The position numbers and the translations under genes are program-made. This document shows positions 46,588 through 55,838 of a stretch of 64,000 nt of DNA, piece after piece; position 1 is the first letter of the stretch; the number at the start of each line of letters is the position of its first letter. Source of the stretch: Comamonas badia DSM 17552 (GTDB lineage Bacteria; Pseudomonadota; Gammaproteobacteria; Burkholderiales; Burkholderiaceae_C); contig NZ_AXVM01000001.1 in NCBI RefSeq assembly GCF_000484635.1, forward strand, positions 62,001 through 126,000, written 5' to 3'. The notes beneath the pieces were generated by a model that ran no database searches, was not told the origin of the DNA, and worked only from the letters and a program-made list of their open reading frames with translations.

Positions 46588-47541
46588 TTACAAATCCGCC
46601 AGGGCGCGGACATGGGCCTCCACGCTCAAGGCAAGCGGCTGCATCGCATAGCCGCCCTCCAGGCAGGAAACGATACGCCCTTTGGAAAACCGCCGCGCGA
46701 TGTCCTTGATACGCAGGGTGATCCAGGCGAAATCGCTTTCCGTCAGCCCCAGCTGCCCCATGTCGTCGTCGCGGTGGCTGTCAAAGCCAGCGCTGATGAA
46801 GACCATCTCGGGCTGGAAGGCCTCCAGCCGCGGAATCCACATCAGCTCGATGAGCTCGCGGATGTCCATGCCGCGCGTGTAGGCCGCCACCGGCAGATTG
46901 CACATATTGGATGCCGGATCGCGGTCGCCGCTGTAGGGGTAGAACGGGTGCTGGAAGATGCCGCACATCAGCGTGCGCGCATCGCCCGCGAGGATGTCCT
47001 CGGTGCCGTTGCCGTGGTGCACGTCGAAGTCGATGACCGCCACGCGCTTGAGGTTGTGGCGCTGCAGCGCGTACTTGGCGGCAATCGCCACGTTGCTCAG
47101 GAAACAGAAGCCCATGGCCTTGTTGTGCGTTGCGTGGTGGCCGGGCGGACGCACGCTGCAGAAGGCGTTTTCCAGTTCGCCGGCGATCACCGCGTCGGTG
47201 GCGTCCAGCGCCGCGCCGGCGGCGCGCAGCGCGGCGTTCCAGGTGTGCACGTTCATCGCGGTGTCCGGATCCACCTGCGCGTAGGCCGGTCCGCCCGCGG
47301 CCGCCTCTTCCGCGATGCGATCGGACATGCCGCGCAGCGAGGCCACATACCAGCGGTCGTGCGCCAGTTCGATGTCGGCCAGCGAGGCCAGCGGCGCCTC
47401 GCGCTGGTCCAGCACGTCGGCCAGGCCGGTGACGAGCATGCGGTTGTGGATGGCGTCCAGCCGCTCCGGGCATTCCGGATGGCCCGCGCCCATCTCGTGC
47501 TTGCGGCAATCCGGGTGGGTATAGAAGCCCGTTCTGCTCAT
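46588..47541 (-). CDS. Histone deacetylase family protein
   Basis: 317-residue zinc amidohydrolase of the arginase/deacetylase fold (class II HDAC / acetylpolyamine amidohydrolase / AcuC relatives). CPERLDAIHNRML, RPPGHHATHNKAMGFC with the catalytic His pair, VIDFDVHHGNGTEDI with the zinc ligands, and ISAGFDSHRDD are visible. It may deacetylate acetyl-CoA synthetase or another protein, or a small amine. Its stop is 11 bases from the start of the enoyl-CoA hydratase gene. Start MSRTGFYTHP at 47541, divergent from moxR. Confidence 0.88.
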   Translation of the reverse strand: MSRTGFYTHPDCRKHEMGAGHPECPERLDAIHNRMLVTGLADVLDQREAPLASLADIELAHDRWYVASLRGMSDRIAEEAAAGGPAYAQVDPDTAMNVHTWNAALRAAGAALDATDAVIAGELENAFCSVRPPGHHATHNKAMGFCFLSNVAIAAKYALQRHNLKRVAVIDFDVHHGNGTEDILAGDARTLMCGIFQHPFYPYSGDRDPASNMCNLPVAAYTRGMDIRELIELMWIPRLEAFQPEMVFISAGFDSHRDDDMGQLGLTESDFAWITLRIKDIARRFSKGRIVSCLEGGYAMQPLALSVEAHVRALADL

Positions 47542-47580
47542 GCGCTGTCTCCACCGTATTTTTCGGATAACGTCAGGCCC

Positions 47581-48501
47581 ATGGAACCGCCCAAAAAAAT
47601 CAAGGCGCTGTTGAATCAGCTTAACACGGTGATCGTGGGCAAGCGCGCGCAAATCCAGGATGGCGTGGCCTGCCTGCTGGCGGGCGGCCACCTGCTGATC
47701 GAAGACGTGCCCGGCGTGGGCAAGACGACGCTGGCGCATGCGCTGGCGCGCAGCTTCGGCCTCGCGTTTGCGCGCGTGCAGTTCACCTCCGACCTGATGC
47801 CCAGCGACCTCACCGGCGTCGCGGTCTATGAGCGTGGCAAGGAGGCTTTCGTCTTCCATCCCGGCCCGGTGTTCACGCAGGTGCTGCTGGCCGATGAGAT
47901 CAACCGCGCCAGCCCGCGCACGCAAAGCGCGCTGCTGGAGGCGATGGAGGAAAAACAGGTGTCCGTCGAAGGCGAGACCCGCGCCCTGCCCCAGCCCTTC
48001 TTCGTGATCGCCACGCAGAACCCGCACGAGCAGATCGGCACCTTCCAGCTGCCCGAAAGCCAGCTCGACCGCTTTCTGATGCGCATTTCGCTGGGCTACC
48101 CCGACCGCGCCGCCGAGCGCGCGCTGCTGACCGGCGAAGACCGGCGCGCGCAGCTGGAGCATCTGCCCGCGCTGCTGAACGCGGAGGAACTCGCGGCGCT
48201 GCAGCAGCAGGTGCTGGCGGTGCATGCCGCAGCGCCGCTGCTGGATTACCTGCAGGCGCTGATCGCGGCCACGCGCTCGGGTCAGTGGTTCGTGCAGGGA
48301 CTTTCGCCGCGCGCGGGCATCGCGCTGCTGCGCGCCGCCAAGGCACAGGCGCTGATCGAAGGACGCGACTACGTGGCGCCCGACGATGTGCAGGCCATCC
48401 TGGCGCAGACCATCGCCCACCGCCTGCACCCCGTGGCCAGCAGCGGGCGCGGCGCCACCGAACAGGTGCGCGCCATGGTTCAGTCGGTGGAGCTGCCATG
48501 A
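47581..48501 (+). CDS. MoxR family AAA+ ATPase
   Basis: 306-residue MoxR-type ATPase thought to act as a chaperone with von Willebrand-type or DUF58 partners. Walker A is in DVPGVGKTTLAHALA, Walker B in VLLADEINRASPRTQ, sensor 1 in FFVIATQNPHEQIGTF, and LPESQLDRFLMRI follows. The ATG follows a GATAAC box by nine bases, so its leader may be very short. Four-base overlap with the DUF58 gene. Confidence 0.93.
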   Translation: MEPPKKIKALLNQLNTVIVGKRAQIQDGVACLLAGGHLLIEDVPGVGKTTLAHALARSFGLAFARVQFTSDLMPSDLTGVAVYERGKEAFVFHPGPVFTQVLLADEINRASPRTQSALLEAMEEKQVSVEGETRALPQPFFVIATQNPHEQIGTFQLPESQLDRFLMRISLGYPDRAAERALLTGEDRRAQLEHLPALLNAEELAALQQQVLAVHAAAPLLDYLQALIAATRSGQWFVQGLSPRAGIALLRAAKAQALIEGRDYVAPDDVQAILAQTIAHRLHPVASSGRGATEQVRAMVQSVELP

Positions 48502-49487
48502 ATGCCGCGGCGGCTGTCGCCACGCCCCGCCGCTGGCTGGCCGCGCGCTGGCAGCATTGGTGGATGGCGCGCGTGCCGCCCGGCGACAGCCTGCTGCTCA
48601 CGCAGCGCAACGTCTACATCCTGCCGACCCGCTCGGGCTGGATGCTGGCGCTCACGCTGCTGGTGCTGCTGGTGGCTTCGATCAACTTCCAGCTCAACCT
48701 GGGCTATCTGCTGACGTTTCTGCTGGCCGGCTGCGCGGCGGTGAGCACCTGGACCAGCCACGCGACGCTGCGCGGCCTGCAGCTGCACCTGCTGCCGCCG
48801 CAGCCGCAATTCCTGGGCGCCCACGTGCTGCTGCAGGTGCAACTGCAGAACGGCCGGCGCAGCCCGCGCCGCGGCATTGCGCTGGCGTTGCGCGGCTCCG
48901 GGCAATGGGCCTGGACGGATGTGCCCGCGGAGGGCGGCAGCAGCCTCGATATCGGCTTTGAACCCGGGCGCCGCGGCCTGCAAGGCGTGCCGCCGCTGGG
49001 CGTGCAGACCCTGTACCCACTGGGCATCTTCCGCGTCTGGGCCTGGTGGCGCCCGGCTGCGCGGGTGCTCATCTACCCGCGCCCCGAGCCCGCCAGCCCG
49101 CCGCTGCCGCCGGGCGAGCCACGCGCCGGCACGGGTGCCGCCGCCGCCAGCCAGGCCAGCAGCGAGCACGAGGGCGTGCGCGCCTACCGCCGCGGCGATC
49201 CGCAGCGGCTCATCGTCTGGAAGAAGGCGGCGCAGGGGCTGGCCAGCGGCACCGACACACTGGTCAGCCGCGACACGCAATCGGCGCAGCGCAGCGAGCT
49301 CTGGCTGAGCCTCGGCTCCACCGGACTGGCGGATGCGGAGGCCAGCCTCTCGCGCCTCACGGCCTGGGTGCTGCAGGCCGATCGCCTGGGCCTGAGCTAT
49401 GGGCTGCGCCTGGGCACGCAGACCATCCCCCAGGGCAGCGGTGCGGCACAGCGCGCGCAGTGCTTGCGGGCATTGGCACTCCACTGA
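48498..49487 (+). CDS. DUF58 domain-containing membrane protein
   Basis: 329-residue protein with two N-terminal hydrophobic helices (SGWMLALTLLVLLVASINFQ and GYLLTFLLAGCAAVS) and a C-terminal DUF58 domain: GVRAYRRGDPQRLIVWKKAA is the typical RxYxxGDxxRxIxWK motif. It is commonly encoded between moxR and a transglutaminase gene, as here. Function is unproven. Repeat copy G lies between it and the next gene. Confidence 0.88.
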   Translation: MNAAAAVATPRRWLAARWQHWWMARVPPGDSLLLTQRNVYILPTRSGWMLALTLLVLLVASINFQLNLGYLLTFLLAGCAAVSTWTSHATLRGLQLHLLPPQPQFLGAHVLLQVQLQNGRRSPRRGIALALRGSGQWAWTDVPAEGGSSLDIGFEPGRRGLQGVPPLGVQTLYPLGIFRVWAWWRPAARVLIYPRPEPASPPLPPGEPRAGTGAAAASQASSEHEGVRAYRRGDPQRLIVWKKAAQGLASGTDTLVSRDTQSAQRSELWLSLGSTGLADAEASLSRLTAWVLQADRLGLSYGLRLGTQTIPQGSGAAQRAQCLRALALH

Positions 49488-49496
49488 ATCCGCATG

Positions 49497-49550
49497 AAAT
49501 ACGGCTCTTGCGCCCATCTGGCAAGCGTACCGAGCTATTTTTTCAATAGC
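49497..49550. repeat. Interspersed palindromic repeat (copy G)
   Basis: AAATACGGCTCTTGCGCC, a short centre, then GGCAAGCGTACCGAGCTATTT and a second AATAGC. It fills most of the gap between the DUF58 gene and the transglutaminase gene. Confidence 0.7.
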
Positions 49551-49579
49551 TTTTCTGGCAGCGCTTGGCAGAGGCACGC

Positions 49580-51613
49580 ATGATGCAGCGCCTCGCCTCC
49601 CTGCCGCGCGAGCTGCGCGACACGCTGTTCCTGCTGGCCGTCATCGCCTGCTGCGCGGCGCCGCTGGTGGCGCACATTCCGCCCTGGGCATCGACGCTGG
49701 CCGCGCTGCTGCTGGCCTGGCGCGGGTGGCTGGCCTGGCGCGCCCGCCCACTGCCCGGGCGCTGGGTCACCTGGGTGCTGCTCGCGCTGGTCACGGCGCT
49801 CACGCTGGCGAGCTTTCGCACCATCGTCGGGCCGGATGCGGGGGTGACGCTGATCGTGATGCTGCTCGCGCTCAAGACGCTGGAGCTGCGCGCGCGGCGC
49901 GATGCGATGGTGGTGTTCTTTCTCGGCTTCTTCACGCTGCTGTCGAACTTCCTGTTCTCGCAATCGCTGGGCGTGGCGCTGACCATGCTGGTGGCGCTGC
50001 TCGGGCTGCTCACCGCGCTCATCAACGCGCACCAGCCCGCCGGCCGCCCACCGCTGGCCGATTCGCTGCGCACGGCGCTCAACATGGCGCTGCTGGGCGC
50101 GCCCATCATGGTGCTGCTGTTCGTGCTGTTCCCGCGCTTCGCCCCGCTGTGGGGCATCCCGAACGACCAGCTGGCAGGCCGCAGCGGCCTTTCGGGAGAG
50201 ATGAGCGTGGGCTCGATCGCCAGGCTGGCGCTGGACGACAGCGTGGCGCTGCGCGTGCGCTTTGACACCCCCGGCGGCCAGCCGCCGCCGCAGGCCGAGC
50301 TGTACTTTCGCGGGCCGGTGCTCACGGCCTTCAACGGCCGCGAATGGTTTGCGCTCTCGCAGCCGCAGGCCCGCGCCATCAGCTGGGCTTCTCCCATTCC
50401 CGCGCGGCTTGAAGTCCTGGGCAAACCCATACGCTACGCGATGACGCTCGAAGCCAGCCGCCGCCCCTGGCTGGTGACGCTGGACGTGCCCGAAGACCCT
50501 CCCGTGCTGCCCCAGGGCATGCGCGCGCACATGACGCCCGAGCTGCAGTGGATCACGGCGCAGCCCATCACCAGCGTGCTGCGCTACGAAGCCGCCAGCT
50601 ACCCGCAGTTTCGCCACGGGCCGCTTGAGCGCACACCGCTGCTGCGCACCTACACCCAGCTGCCGCCCGGCAGCAACCCGCGCACGGCGGCGCTGGCGGC
50701 GCGGATGCGCGCCGACCCCCAACTGGCGGCGGGCGGCGCGCAGGCCATGGTGGATGCCGCGCTGCAGCGCCTGCGCACCGGCGGCTACGTCTACACGCTG
50801 GAGCCAGGCACCTACGACAGCGACACCGCCGACGCATTCTGGTTTGACCGCAAGCAGGGCTTCTGCGAGCACATTGCCTCCAGCTTCGTCGTGCTCATGC
50901 GCTCGCTCGACATTCCCGCGCGCATCGTCACCGGCTACCAGGGAGGCGAACGCAACAGCGTGGATGGCTACTGGACGGTGCGCCAGAGCGACGCCCACGC
51001 CTGGGCCGAGGTCTGGATGGCGGGCCGCGGCTGGGTGCGCGTGGACCCGACGGCGGCCGTCTCGCCCGGGCGCATTGGGTCATTCGAGCGCCTGCAGGCG
51101 CCGCGCACGGTGCTGGGCGAGGCGCTGATAGGCATGATCAGCCCGTCCATGCTCACGCGGCTGCGCGCCGTCTGGGAGGCGCTGGACAACCGCTGGACGC
51201 AATGGGTGCTGAACTACACGCAGGACCGGCAGCTCGATCTGCTCAAGCAGCTCGGGTTTTCGCAGCCCGACTGGCAGGACCTGGTGCGGTTGATCGGCCT
51301 GGCCCTGCTGGCCGCGATGCTGGCAGGCACGGGCTGGGCGCTGTGGGAGCGCAGCCGCAGCACACCCTGGCAGCGCCTGCTGCGCCAGGTCCATCGCCGC
51401 CTGGGACATCTGGGCGCGCCGCTACCCGCGCACCTGCCGCCGCGCGCCATGGCGGTGCGGGTGCGTGACCTGTTCGGCGCGCCCGGTCAGCCACTGGCCG
51501 ATTGGCTGCTGCGGCTGGAACAGACGCGCTATGCCGCCCGCCCGCAGGCAACGCTCAAGGCATTGCGAGGGGAATTGAGGCATCTGCCCTGGCCAAACAA
51601 AAAACATAGCTGA
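49580..51613 (+). CDS. TgpA-type transglutaminase membrane protein (DUF3488)
   Basis: 677-residue protein. Six or so N-terminal helices (LFLLAVIACCAAPLVAHI to NMALLGAPIMVLLFVLFPRF) form the DUF3488 part; the periplasmic transglutaminase core has cysteine in GFCEHIASSFVVLMRSLDIP, histidine in SDAHAWAEVW, and aspartate in GWVRVDPTAAV; one more helix near residue 575 (GLALLAAMLAGTGWALW) and a DUF4129-like tail follow. A role in envelope protein cross-linking or proteolysis is likely. The last codons (..KKHS, stop) are encoded by repeat copy H. Start 49580 or the next ATG. Confidence 0.9.
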   Translation: MMQRLASLPRELRDTLFLLAVIACCAAPLVAHIPPWASTLAALLLAWRGWLAWRARPLPGRWVTWVLLALVTALTLASFRTIVGPDAGVTLIVMLLALKTLELRARRDAMVVFFLGFFTLLSNFLFSQSLGVALTMLVALLGLLTALINAHQPAGRPPLADSLRTALNMALLGAPIMVLLFVLFPRFAPLWGIPNDQLAGRSGLSGEMSVGSIARLALDDSVALRVRFDTPGGQPPPQAELYFRGPVLTAFNGREWFALSQPQARAISWASPIPARLEVLGKPIRYAMTLEASRRPWLVTLDVPEDPPVLPQGMRAHMTPELQWITAQPITSVLRYEAASYPQFRHGPLERTPLLRTYTQLPPGSNPRTAALAARMRADPQLAAGGAQAMVDAALQRLRTGGYVYTLEPGTYDSDTADAFWFDRKQGFCEHIASSFVVLMRSLDIPARIVTGYQGGERNSVDGYWTVRQSDAHAWAEVWMAGRGWVRVDPTAAVSPGRIGSFERLQAPRTVLGEALIGMISPSMLTRLRAVWEALDNRWTQWVLNYTQDRQLDLLKQLGFSQPDWQDLVRLIGLALLAAMLAGTGWALWERSRSTPWQRLLRQVHRRLGHLGAPLPAHLPPRAMAVRVRDLFGAPGQPLADWLLRLEQTRYAARPQATLKALRGELRHLPWPNKKHS

Positions 51614-51652
51614 CAGCGCCCTGCACACAAGCGCTGGCAGTACTTTTCATTG
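51597..51652. repeat. Interspersed palindromic repeat (copy H) holding two stop codons
   Basis: AAAACATAGCTGACAGCGCC, a short centre, then CAAGCGCTGGCAGTAC and TTTTCATT. The TGA inside the left arm is the stop of the transglutaminase gene, and the TCA in the right arm is the stop of the convergent DUF2242 gene. Confidence 0.75.
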
Positions 51653-52315
51653 TGAATCATCCGGCACGGGCAACGGCTCCACGCCCTGCTGCGCCGCCTC
51701 GGGCTGGGCGACCGGGCGCACTTTCACATCACTGGTGCGCGCCACAGGCGCCGGGGCCGGCAGATAGCGCTGGAACAGATCGAAGAAACGCGCATAGAAC
51801 TGCGCATCGGAAATCGTCTCGCTGCCGACTTTCACCAGGGTGTCGTCGGTCGAATTGAGCGGCAGCGAGAGCGAGCCCAGGCCGCCCACGCCCACCGACG
51901 CCGAATTGTTGACCTTCTTGATCACATAGCGATCCTGCACCGCACTGGCAAACACCGAGCTGCGATCGCCCTCCTGCCCCTCGGGCGCGCAGACGACGCG
52001 CATCTGCACCTCATAGTGCACGTCAGGCGTGGGCTGGTAGTACTTGCGGCCCCTGACATCCTCCTTGGCCGCGCCTTCGACAATGTAGCCCTGGCTCAGC
52101 AGCGCCCGCCGGGCCGCCTCGCACGCCGGCGCCTGCGCCGCGCGCAAGTGGCGCGTGTGCACGTCGGCGCCGTCGAAATCGTTGGGCGTGAAGGCGATCG
52201 TGCGCTCGGGCCCCGGCAGGGCCTCGGGCAGGCGGGCGCAGGAGGCAAGCAGGCTGGCCGCCAGCAGCAGCGCAGGCAGCCGCAGCGCGCCGCGCCAGGA
52301 AAAACCGTAATCCAT
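51647..52315 (-). CDS. DUF2242 lipoprotein
   Basis: 222-residue putative lipoprotein. The signal peptide ends in a lipobox (LLAASLLASC), so it is probably outer- or inner-membrane anchored. ACEAARRALLSQGYIV, VRGRKYYQPTPDVHYEVQMR, and AVQDRYVIKKVNNSASVGVG are DUF2242 features. Its function is unknown. It lies downstream of tsaD, 20 bases from its stop, on the same strand. Confidence 0.85.
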   Translation of the reverse strand: MDYGFSWRGALRLPALLLAASLLASCARLPEALPGPERTIAFTPNDFDGADVHTRHLRAAQAPACEAARRALLSQGYIVEGAAKEDVRGRKYYQPTPDVHYEVQMRVVCAPEGQEGDRSSVFASAVQDRYVIKKVNNSASVGVGGLGSLSLPLNSTDDTLVKVGSETISDAQFYARFFDLFQRYLPAPAPVARTSDVKVRPVAQPEAAQQGVEPLPVPDDSQ

Positions 52316-52335
52316 GGTGGACCGATTGTGCAGCT

Positions 52336-53391
52336 TCAGGCGGCCCGCTCGTGCAAAGTTTCGTGCAAGGACCAGCGCGGGCGCACGTCAAATTCGTAAC
52401 GGCGGTCAGGGAATGCAACACCTGCCTGCACCCGCATCGCGGCGGCCATCGCGATCATCGCGCCGTTGTCGGTGCACAACTGCAGCTCGGGGTAGTGCAC
52501 GCGCACGCCCCGCTCTGCGCAGGCGGCATCCAGCATGGCGCGCAGTTGCCGATTGGCGCCCACGCCACCCGCCACCACCAGGCGCCTGAGCCCTGTCTGC
52601 GCCAACGCCTTGAGCGACTTCTTCACCAATACCTCGACGATCGCCGCCTGGGTGCTGGCGGCCAGGTCCGCCTTGTGCTCCTGCAGCGCACCGCCCAGCT
52701 TCTTCGCCTGGGTGAGTACCGCGGTTTTCAGGCCGGCAAAAGAGAAATCCAGATCACCGCTGTGCAGCAGGGGCCGCGGCAGCTTGAAGGCCGCGGGATC
52801 GCCCCGCTCGGCCAGCTTCGCCAGCACCGGCCCGCCCGGATACGGCAGGCCCATGAGCTTGGCGGATTTGTCGAACGCCTCACCCGCCGCGTCGTCTATG
52901 GTCTCGCCCAGCAAGGCGTAGGCGCCCACGCCGTCCACCCGCATCAGCTGCGTATGGCCACCCGACACCAGCAGCGCCACAAAGGGAAACTCCGGCGGAT
53001 CGGCGCTCAGGAAGGGCGAGAGCAGGTGCCCTTCCAGATGGTGAATGCCCAGCACCGGTACGTTCAACGCCGCCGCCAGCGCACAGGCCACGCCCGCCCC
53101 CACCAGCAGCGCGCCCGCCAGCCCCGGGCCGCGGGTGAACGCAACCAGATCCACTGCATTCAACGGCAACGCGGCCTCGGCCAGCACCGCCCGCGCCAGC
53201 GGCAGCACGCGGCGGATATGGTCGCGGCTGGCGAGCTCGGGCACCACGCCGCCATAGGCCTGGTGCATCGCTATCTGGCTGTGCAGCGCATGCGCCAGCA
53301 GCACCGGCAACGCCGCACCCTTGCCCTGGCGCACCAGGGCCACGCCGGTTTCATCGCAGGAAGACTCGACGCCAAGGATCAAGAAGTTCAT
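52336..53391 (-). CDS. tsaD: tRNA N6-adenosine threonylcarbamoyltransferase
   Basis: 351-residue TsaD (Gcp/YgjD), the catalytic subunit for t6A modification of ANN-decoding tRNAs with TsaB and Tsa[16 protein letters not shown], the iron-binding [20 protein letters not shown] and [10 protein letters not shown] are conserved. Start [11 protein letters not shown] at 53391; the frame is open upstream but unrelated. Confidence 0.97.
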   Translation of the reverse strand: MNFLILGVESSCDETGVALVRQGKGAALPVLLAHALHSQIAMHQAYGGVVPELASRDHIRRVLPLARAVLAEAALPLNAVDLVAFTRGPGLAGALLVGAGVACALAAALNVPVLGIHHLEGHLLSPFLSADPPEFPFVALLVSGGHTQLMRVDGVGAYALLGETIDDAAGEAFDKSAKLMGLPYPGGPVLAKLAERGDPAAFKLPRPLLHSGDLDFSFAGLKTAVLTQAKKLGGALQEHKADLAASTQAAIVEVLVKKSLKALAQTGLRRLVVAGGVGANRQLRAMLDAACAERGVRVHYPELQLCTDNGAMIAMAAAMRVQAGVAFPDRRYEFDVRPRWSLHETLHERAA

Positions 53392-53451
53392 GATGGGCAA
53401 GTGTAGGCGCCGCGCCGCAGGCGACCCCACGGTGGCCCCGGTCATCAAATA

Positions 53452-53466
53452 GTCATCGTCAATGAC
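53452..53466. promoter_or_regulatory. Inverted repeat GTCAT-N5-ATGAC upstream of ccoN
   Basis: Perfect 5-base arms around CGTCA in the tsaD/ccoN intergenic region. It does not match an FNR box (TTGAT-N4-ATCAA). TTTATACT follows as a possible -10. Confidence 0.3.
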
Positions 53467-53502
53467 CTTTATACTCCTCGGGTTTTCCCGTAATTTTTTA
53501 TA

Positions 53503-53522
53503 ACATAAGCGTATACTTATGT
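53503..53522. promoter_or_regulatory. Inverted repeat ACATAAG-N6-CTTATGT upstream of ccoN
   Basis: Perfect 7-base arms around CGTATA, in an AT-rich stretch 38 bases before the ccoN start codon. Its length and position fit a repressor operator or a leader hairpin. No FNR/ANR box is seen, unlike most cbb3 oxidase promoters. Confidence 0.45.
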
Positions 53523-53560
53523 AATTCGCCGTAAAGTCGTAAAGTGAAAGGTAGGTCGCC

Positions 53561-55228
53561 ATGGACAGCGCAGTAGTCAGCCTGTTGTCGGCCTTTGTGC
53601 TCTCCCTCATAGGGCTTTTCGCCTTCATGTGGTCGATGCGCAAGGGGCTGCTTGTCGAAAACCCGCGTGCCGCCGGCACCATCTTCGCCGCCGACGAAGT
53701 CGGCAAGGCGGACGACCCGTCGCTCACCAAGAGCGGCGAACAGCTGCTGCAGCAGGCCATCAACGAGACGCAGGACAAGGGGCGTGAGCTGGTCCAGGCC
53801 GAAGACCCCGAAGAACTCGAAGACCGGACGGAGGCAGACCGCTCCAGCGCCTTCCCCACCTTCATGTTCATCGCCTTCGCGGTGATGTGGCTGGTGGTCG
53901 GCTCCGCGGCGGGGCTGACGGCCTCGCTCAAGCTGCACTGGCCCGACTGGCTGGTCTCCGAAGCCTGGGAAACCTTCGGGCGCATGCGCACCTACCACCT
54001 CACGGCCGTGCTCTACGGCTGGATCACCAATTGCGAGCTGGGCATCATCGTCTGGCTGATCCCGCGGCTGATGCGCACGCCGCTGCGCAACCCGCTGCTG
54101 GTGATGATGGGCGGCGCCTTCATCAATGTCGGCATCGCCAGCGCCATCGGCGGCTTCGGCATGGGCTGGACGGCCGGCATGGAGTACCTGGAAATTCCGT
54201 GGCAGATCGGCATTTTCCTGGTCATCGGCTTCATTCTCATCATCATCCCGGTGATCTCCACCGTCGTGCACCGCAAGTCGCACGAGATCTACGTCAGCGC
54301 CTGGTACCACGTCGGCTCGCTGCTGTGGATCGCGCTGCTGTTCACCGTGGCCAAGATCCCCGGCGCGCACTTCGGCGTGGAGCAGGCGACGATGAACTGG
54401 TGGTACGGCCACAACGTGCTCGGCCTGTGGTTCACGCCGGCGGCGCTGGGCGCGATCTATTACTTCCTGCCCAAGGTCATCGGACGGCGCGTGAGCTCCT
54501 ACAACCTCTCCATCCTGGGCTTCTGGACGCTGGCCTTCTTCTACGCCCAGGTGGGCGGCCACCACCTCATCGGCGGACCGGTGCCCGAATGGCTGATCAC
54601 GCTCTCGGTCGTGCAGAGCATGATGATGATCGTGCCGGTGGCGGCCTTCACGGTGAACATGGCCGGCACGATGTGGGGCCGCATGAAGCTGGCCCTGTAC
54701 TCGCCCACGCTGCGCTTCATGATGTTCGGCGGCTTCATGTACATGGTGTCCTCGGTGCAGGGCTCGTTCGAGGCGCTGCGCTCGGTCAACCAGGTGGCCC
54801 ACTTCACCCACTTCACGGTGGCCCACGCCCACCTGGGTGCGTACGGCTTCGTCACCATGGTGCTGTTTGGCGCCATCTACTACATGCTGCCGCGCGTGCT
54901 GCGCTGGGAATGGCCCTTCCCCAAGCTCATCTCCTGGCATTTCTGGCTGGCCGCGATCGGCATCCTGATCTACTTCGGGCCGCTGACCTACGGCGGCTGG
55001 CTGCAGGGCAAGGCGATGCTGGACCCGAGCGTGCCCTTCATCGATTCGGTCACGCTGACCATCCCCTATCTGTACTGGCGCAGCGTGGGCGGCTCATTGA
55101 TGCTGGCAAGCCACCTGATCTTCGCCTTCCACGTGCTGGTGATGGTGCTGCGCTTTGGCCCGAACCGCGCCGGCGCCGCGCTCTTCACGCACGAGCAGAA
55201 CAAGCTGGAGACCGTCCATGGAAAATGA
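53561..55228 (+). CDS. ccoN: cbb3-type cytochrome c oxidase subunit I with CcoS-like N-terminal extension
   Basis: 555-residue C-family haem-copper oxidase catalytic subunit, about 80 residues longer than usual. Residues 1-55 form a helix plus [19 protein letters not shown] and [12 protein letters not shown], resembling the small assembly protein CcoS. The oxidase core follows: haem histidine in [13 protein letters not shown], CuB region in [12 protein letters not shown], the Tyr-containing helix [19 protein letters not shown], and the haem ligands in [11 protein letters not shown]. It reduces O2 to water. It overlaps ccoO by 11 bases. No ccoQ and no dihaem ccoP follow. Confidence 0.88.
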   Translation: MDSAVVSLLSAFVLSLIGLFAFMWSMRKGLLVENPRAAGTIFAADEVGKADDPSLTKSGEQLLQQAINETQDKGRELVQAEDPEELEDRTEADRSSAFPTFMFIAFAVMWLVVGSAAGLTASLKLHWPDWLVSEAWETFGRMRTYHLTAVLYGWITNCELGIIVWLIPRLMRTPLRNPLLVMMGGAFINVGIASAIGGFGMGWTAGMEYLEIPWQIGIFLVIGFILIIIPVISTVVHRKSHEIYVSAWYHVGSLLWIALLFTVAKIPGAHFGVEQATMNWWYGHNVLGLWFTPAALGAIYYFLPKVIGRRVSSYNLSILGFWTLAFFYAQVGGHHLIGGPVPEWLITLSVVQSMMMIVPVAAFTVNMAGTMWGRMKLALYSPTLRFMMFGGFMYMVSSVQGSFEALRSVNQVAHFTHFTVAHAHLGAYGFVTMVLFGAIYYMLPRVLRWEWPFPKLISWHFWLAAIGILIYFGPLTYGGWLQGKAMLDPSVPFIDSVTLTIPYLYWRSVGGSLMLASHLIFAFHVLVMVLRFGPNRAGAALFTHEQNKLETVHGK

Positions 55229-55805
55229 AGTCAAACTCATCACCGGCACGCTGGTCACCTTCAGCATCGCCGTCGCGGCGCTGATACTGATCCCCTACTT
55301 CCAGGTGCGCGACCTCCCCGTCCCCGACGGCCTCAAGCCCTACACCAGCGCCGAGCTGCGCGGGCGCGAGGTCTACATCGCCAATGGCTGCGTCTATTGC
55401 CACACCCAGCAGCCGCGCGATGCCAGCTTCGGCCCGGACGCCAAGCGCGGCTGGGGCCGCGTCTCGGTGCCGGCGGATTACATCTACGACCGTCCGCACC
55501 TGCTGGGCAGCATGCGCACCGGGCCGGACCTGTTCAACATCGGCGTGCGCCAGCCCAGCCTGGACTGGAACCTGGGGCACCTGTACCAGCCGCGGGCCTA
55601 CGTCAAAGAATCCATCATGCCTTCCTATCCCTATCTGTTCGACGTCAAGGACAAGGCGGACAAGGATGAGGTCGAGGTGCACCTGCCGCCGGACGCCCAG
55701 CCCAAGGGCAAGGTGGTGGTGGCCAAGCCCGAGGCGCTGGATCTCGTGAAATACCTGCAGTCGCTCAAGCACGTCTACCCCATCATCCCGGCAGACCCGC
55801 AATGA
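55218..55805 (+). CDS. ccoO: cbb3-type oxidase monohaem cytochrome c subunit II
   Basis: 195-residue membrane-anchored cytochrome c. An N-terminal helix (GTLVTFSIAVAALILIPYFQ) precedes the haem site NGCVYCHTQQPRD; the distal methionine is probably in SIMPSYPYLF. GREVYIANGCVYCH and RGWGRVSVPADYIYDRPHLLG are typical of CcoO. It receives electrons and passes them to the CcoN haems. Start [10 protein letters not shown] at 55218 inside the ccoN 3' end. Confidence 0.9.
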   Translation: MENEVKLITGTLVTFSIAVAALILIPYFQVRDLPVPDGLKPYTSAELRGREVYIANGCVYCHTQQPRDASFGPDAKRGWGRVSVPADYIYDRPHLLGSMRTGPDLFNIGVRQPSLDWNLGHLYQPRAYVKESIMPSYPYLFDVKDKADKDEVEVHLPPDAQPKGKVVVAKPEALDLVKYLQSLKHVYPIIPADPQ

Positions 55806-55838
55806 ACGCCGCGCGCACCCATACCGTGGAGGTAAGCC

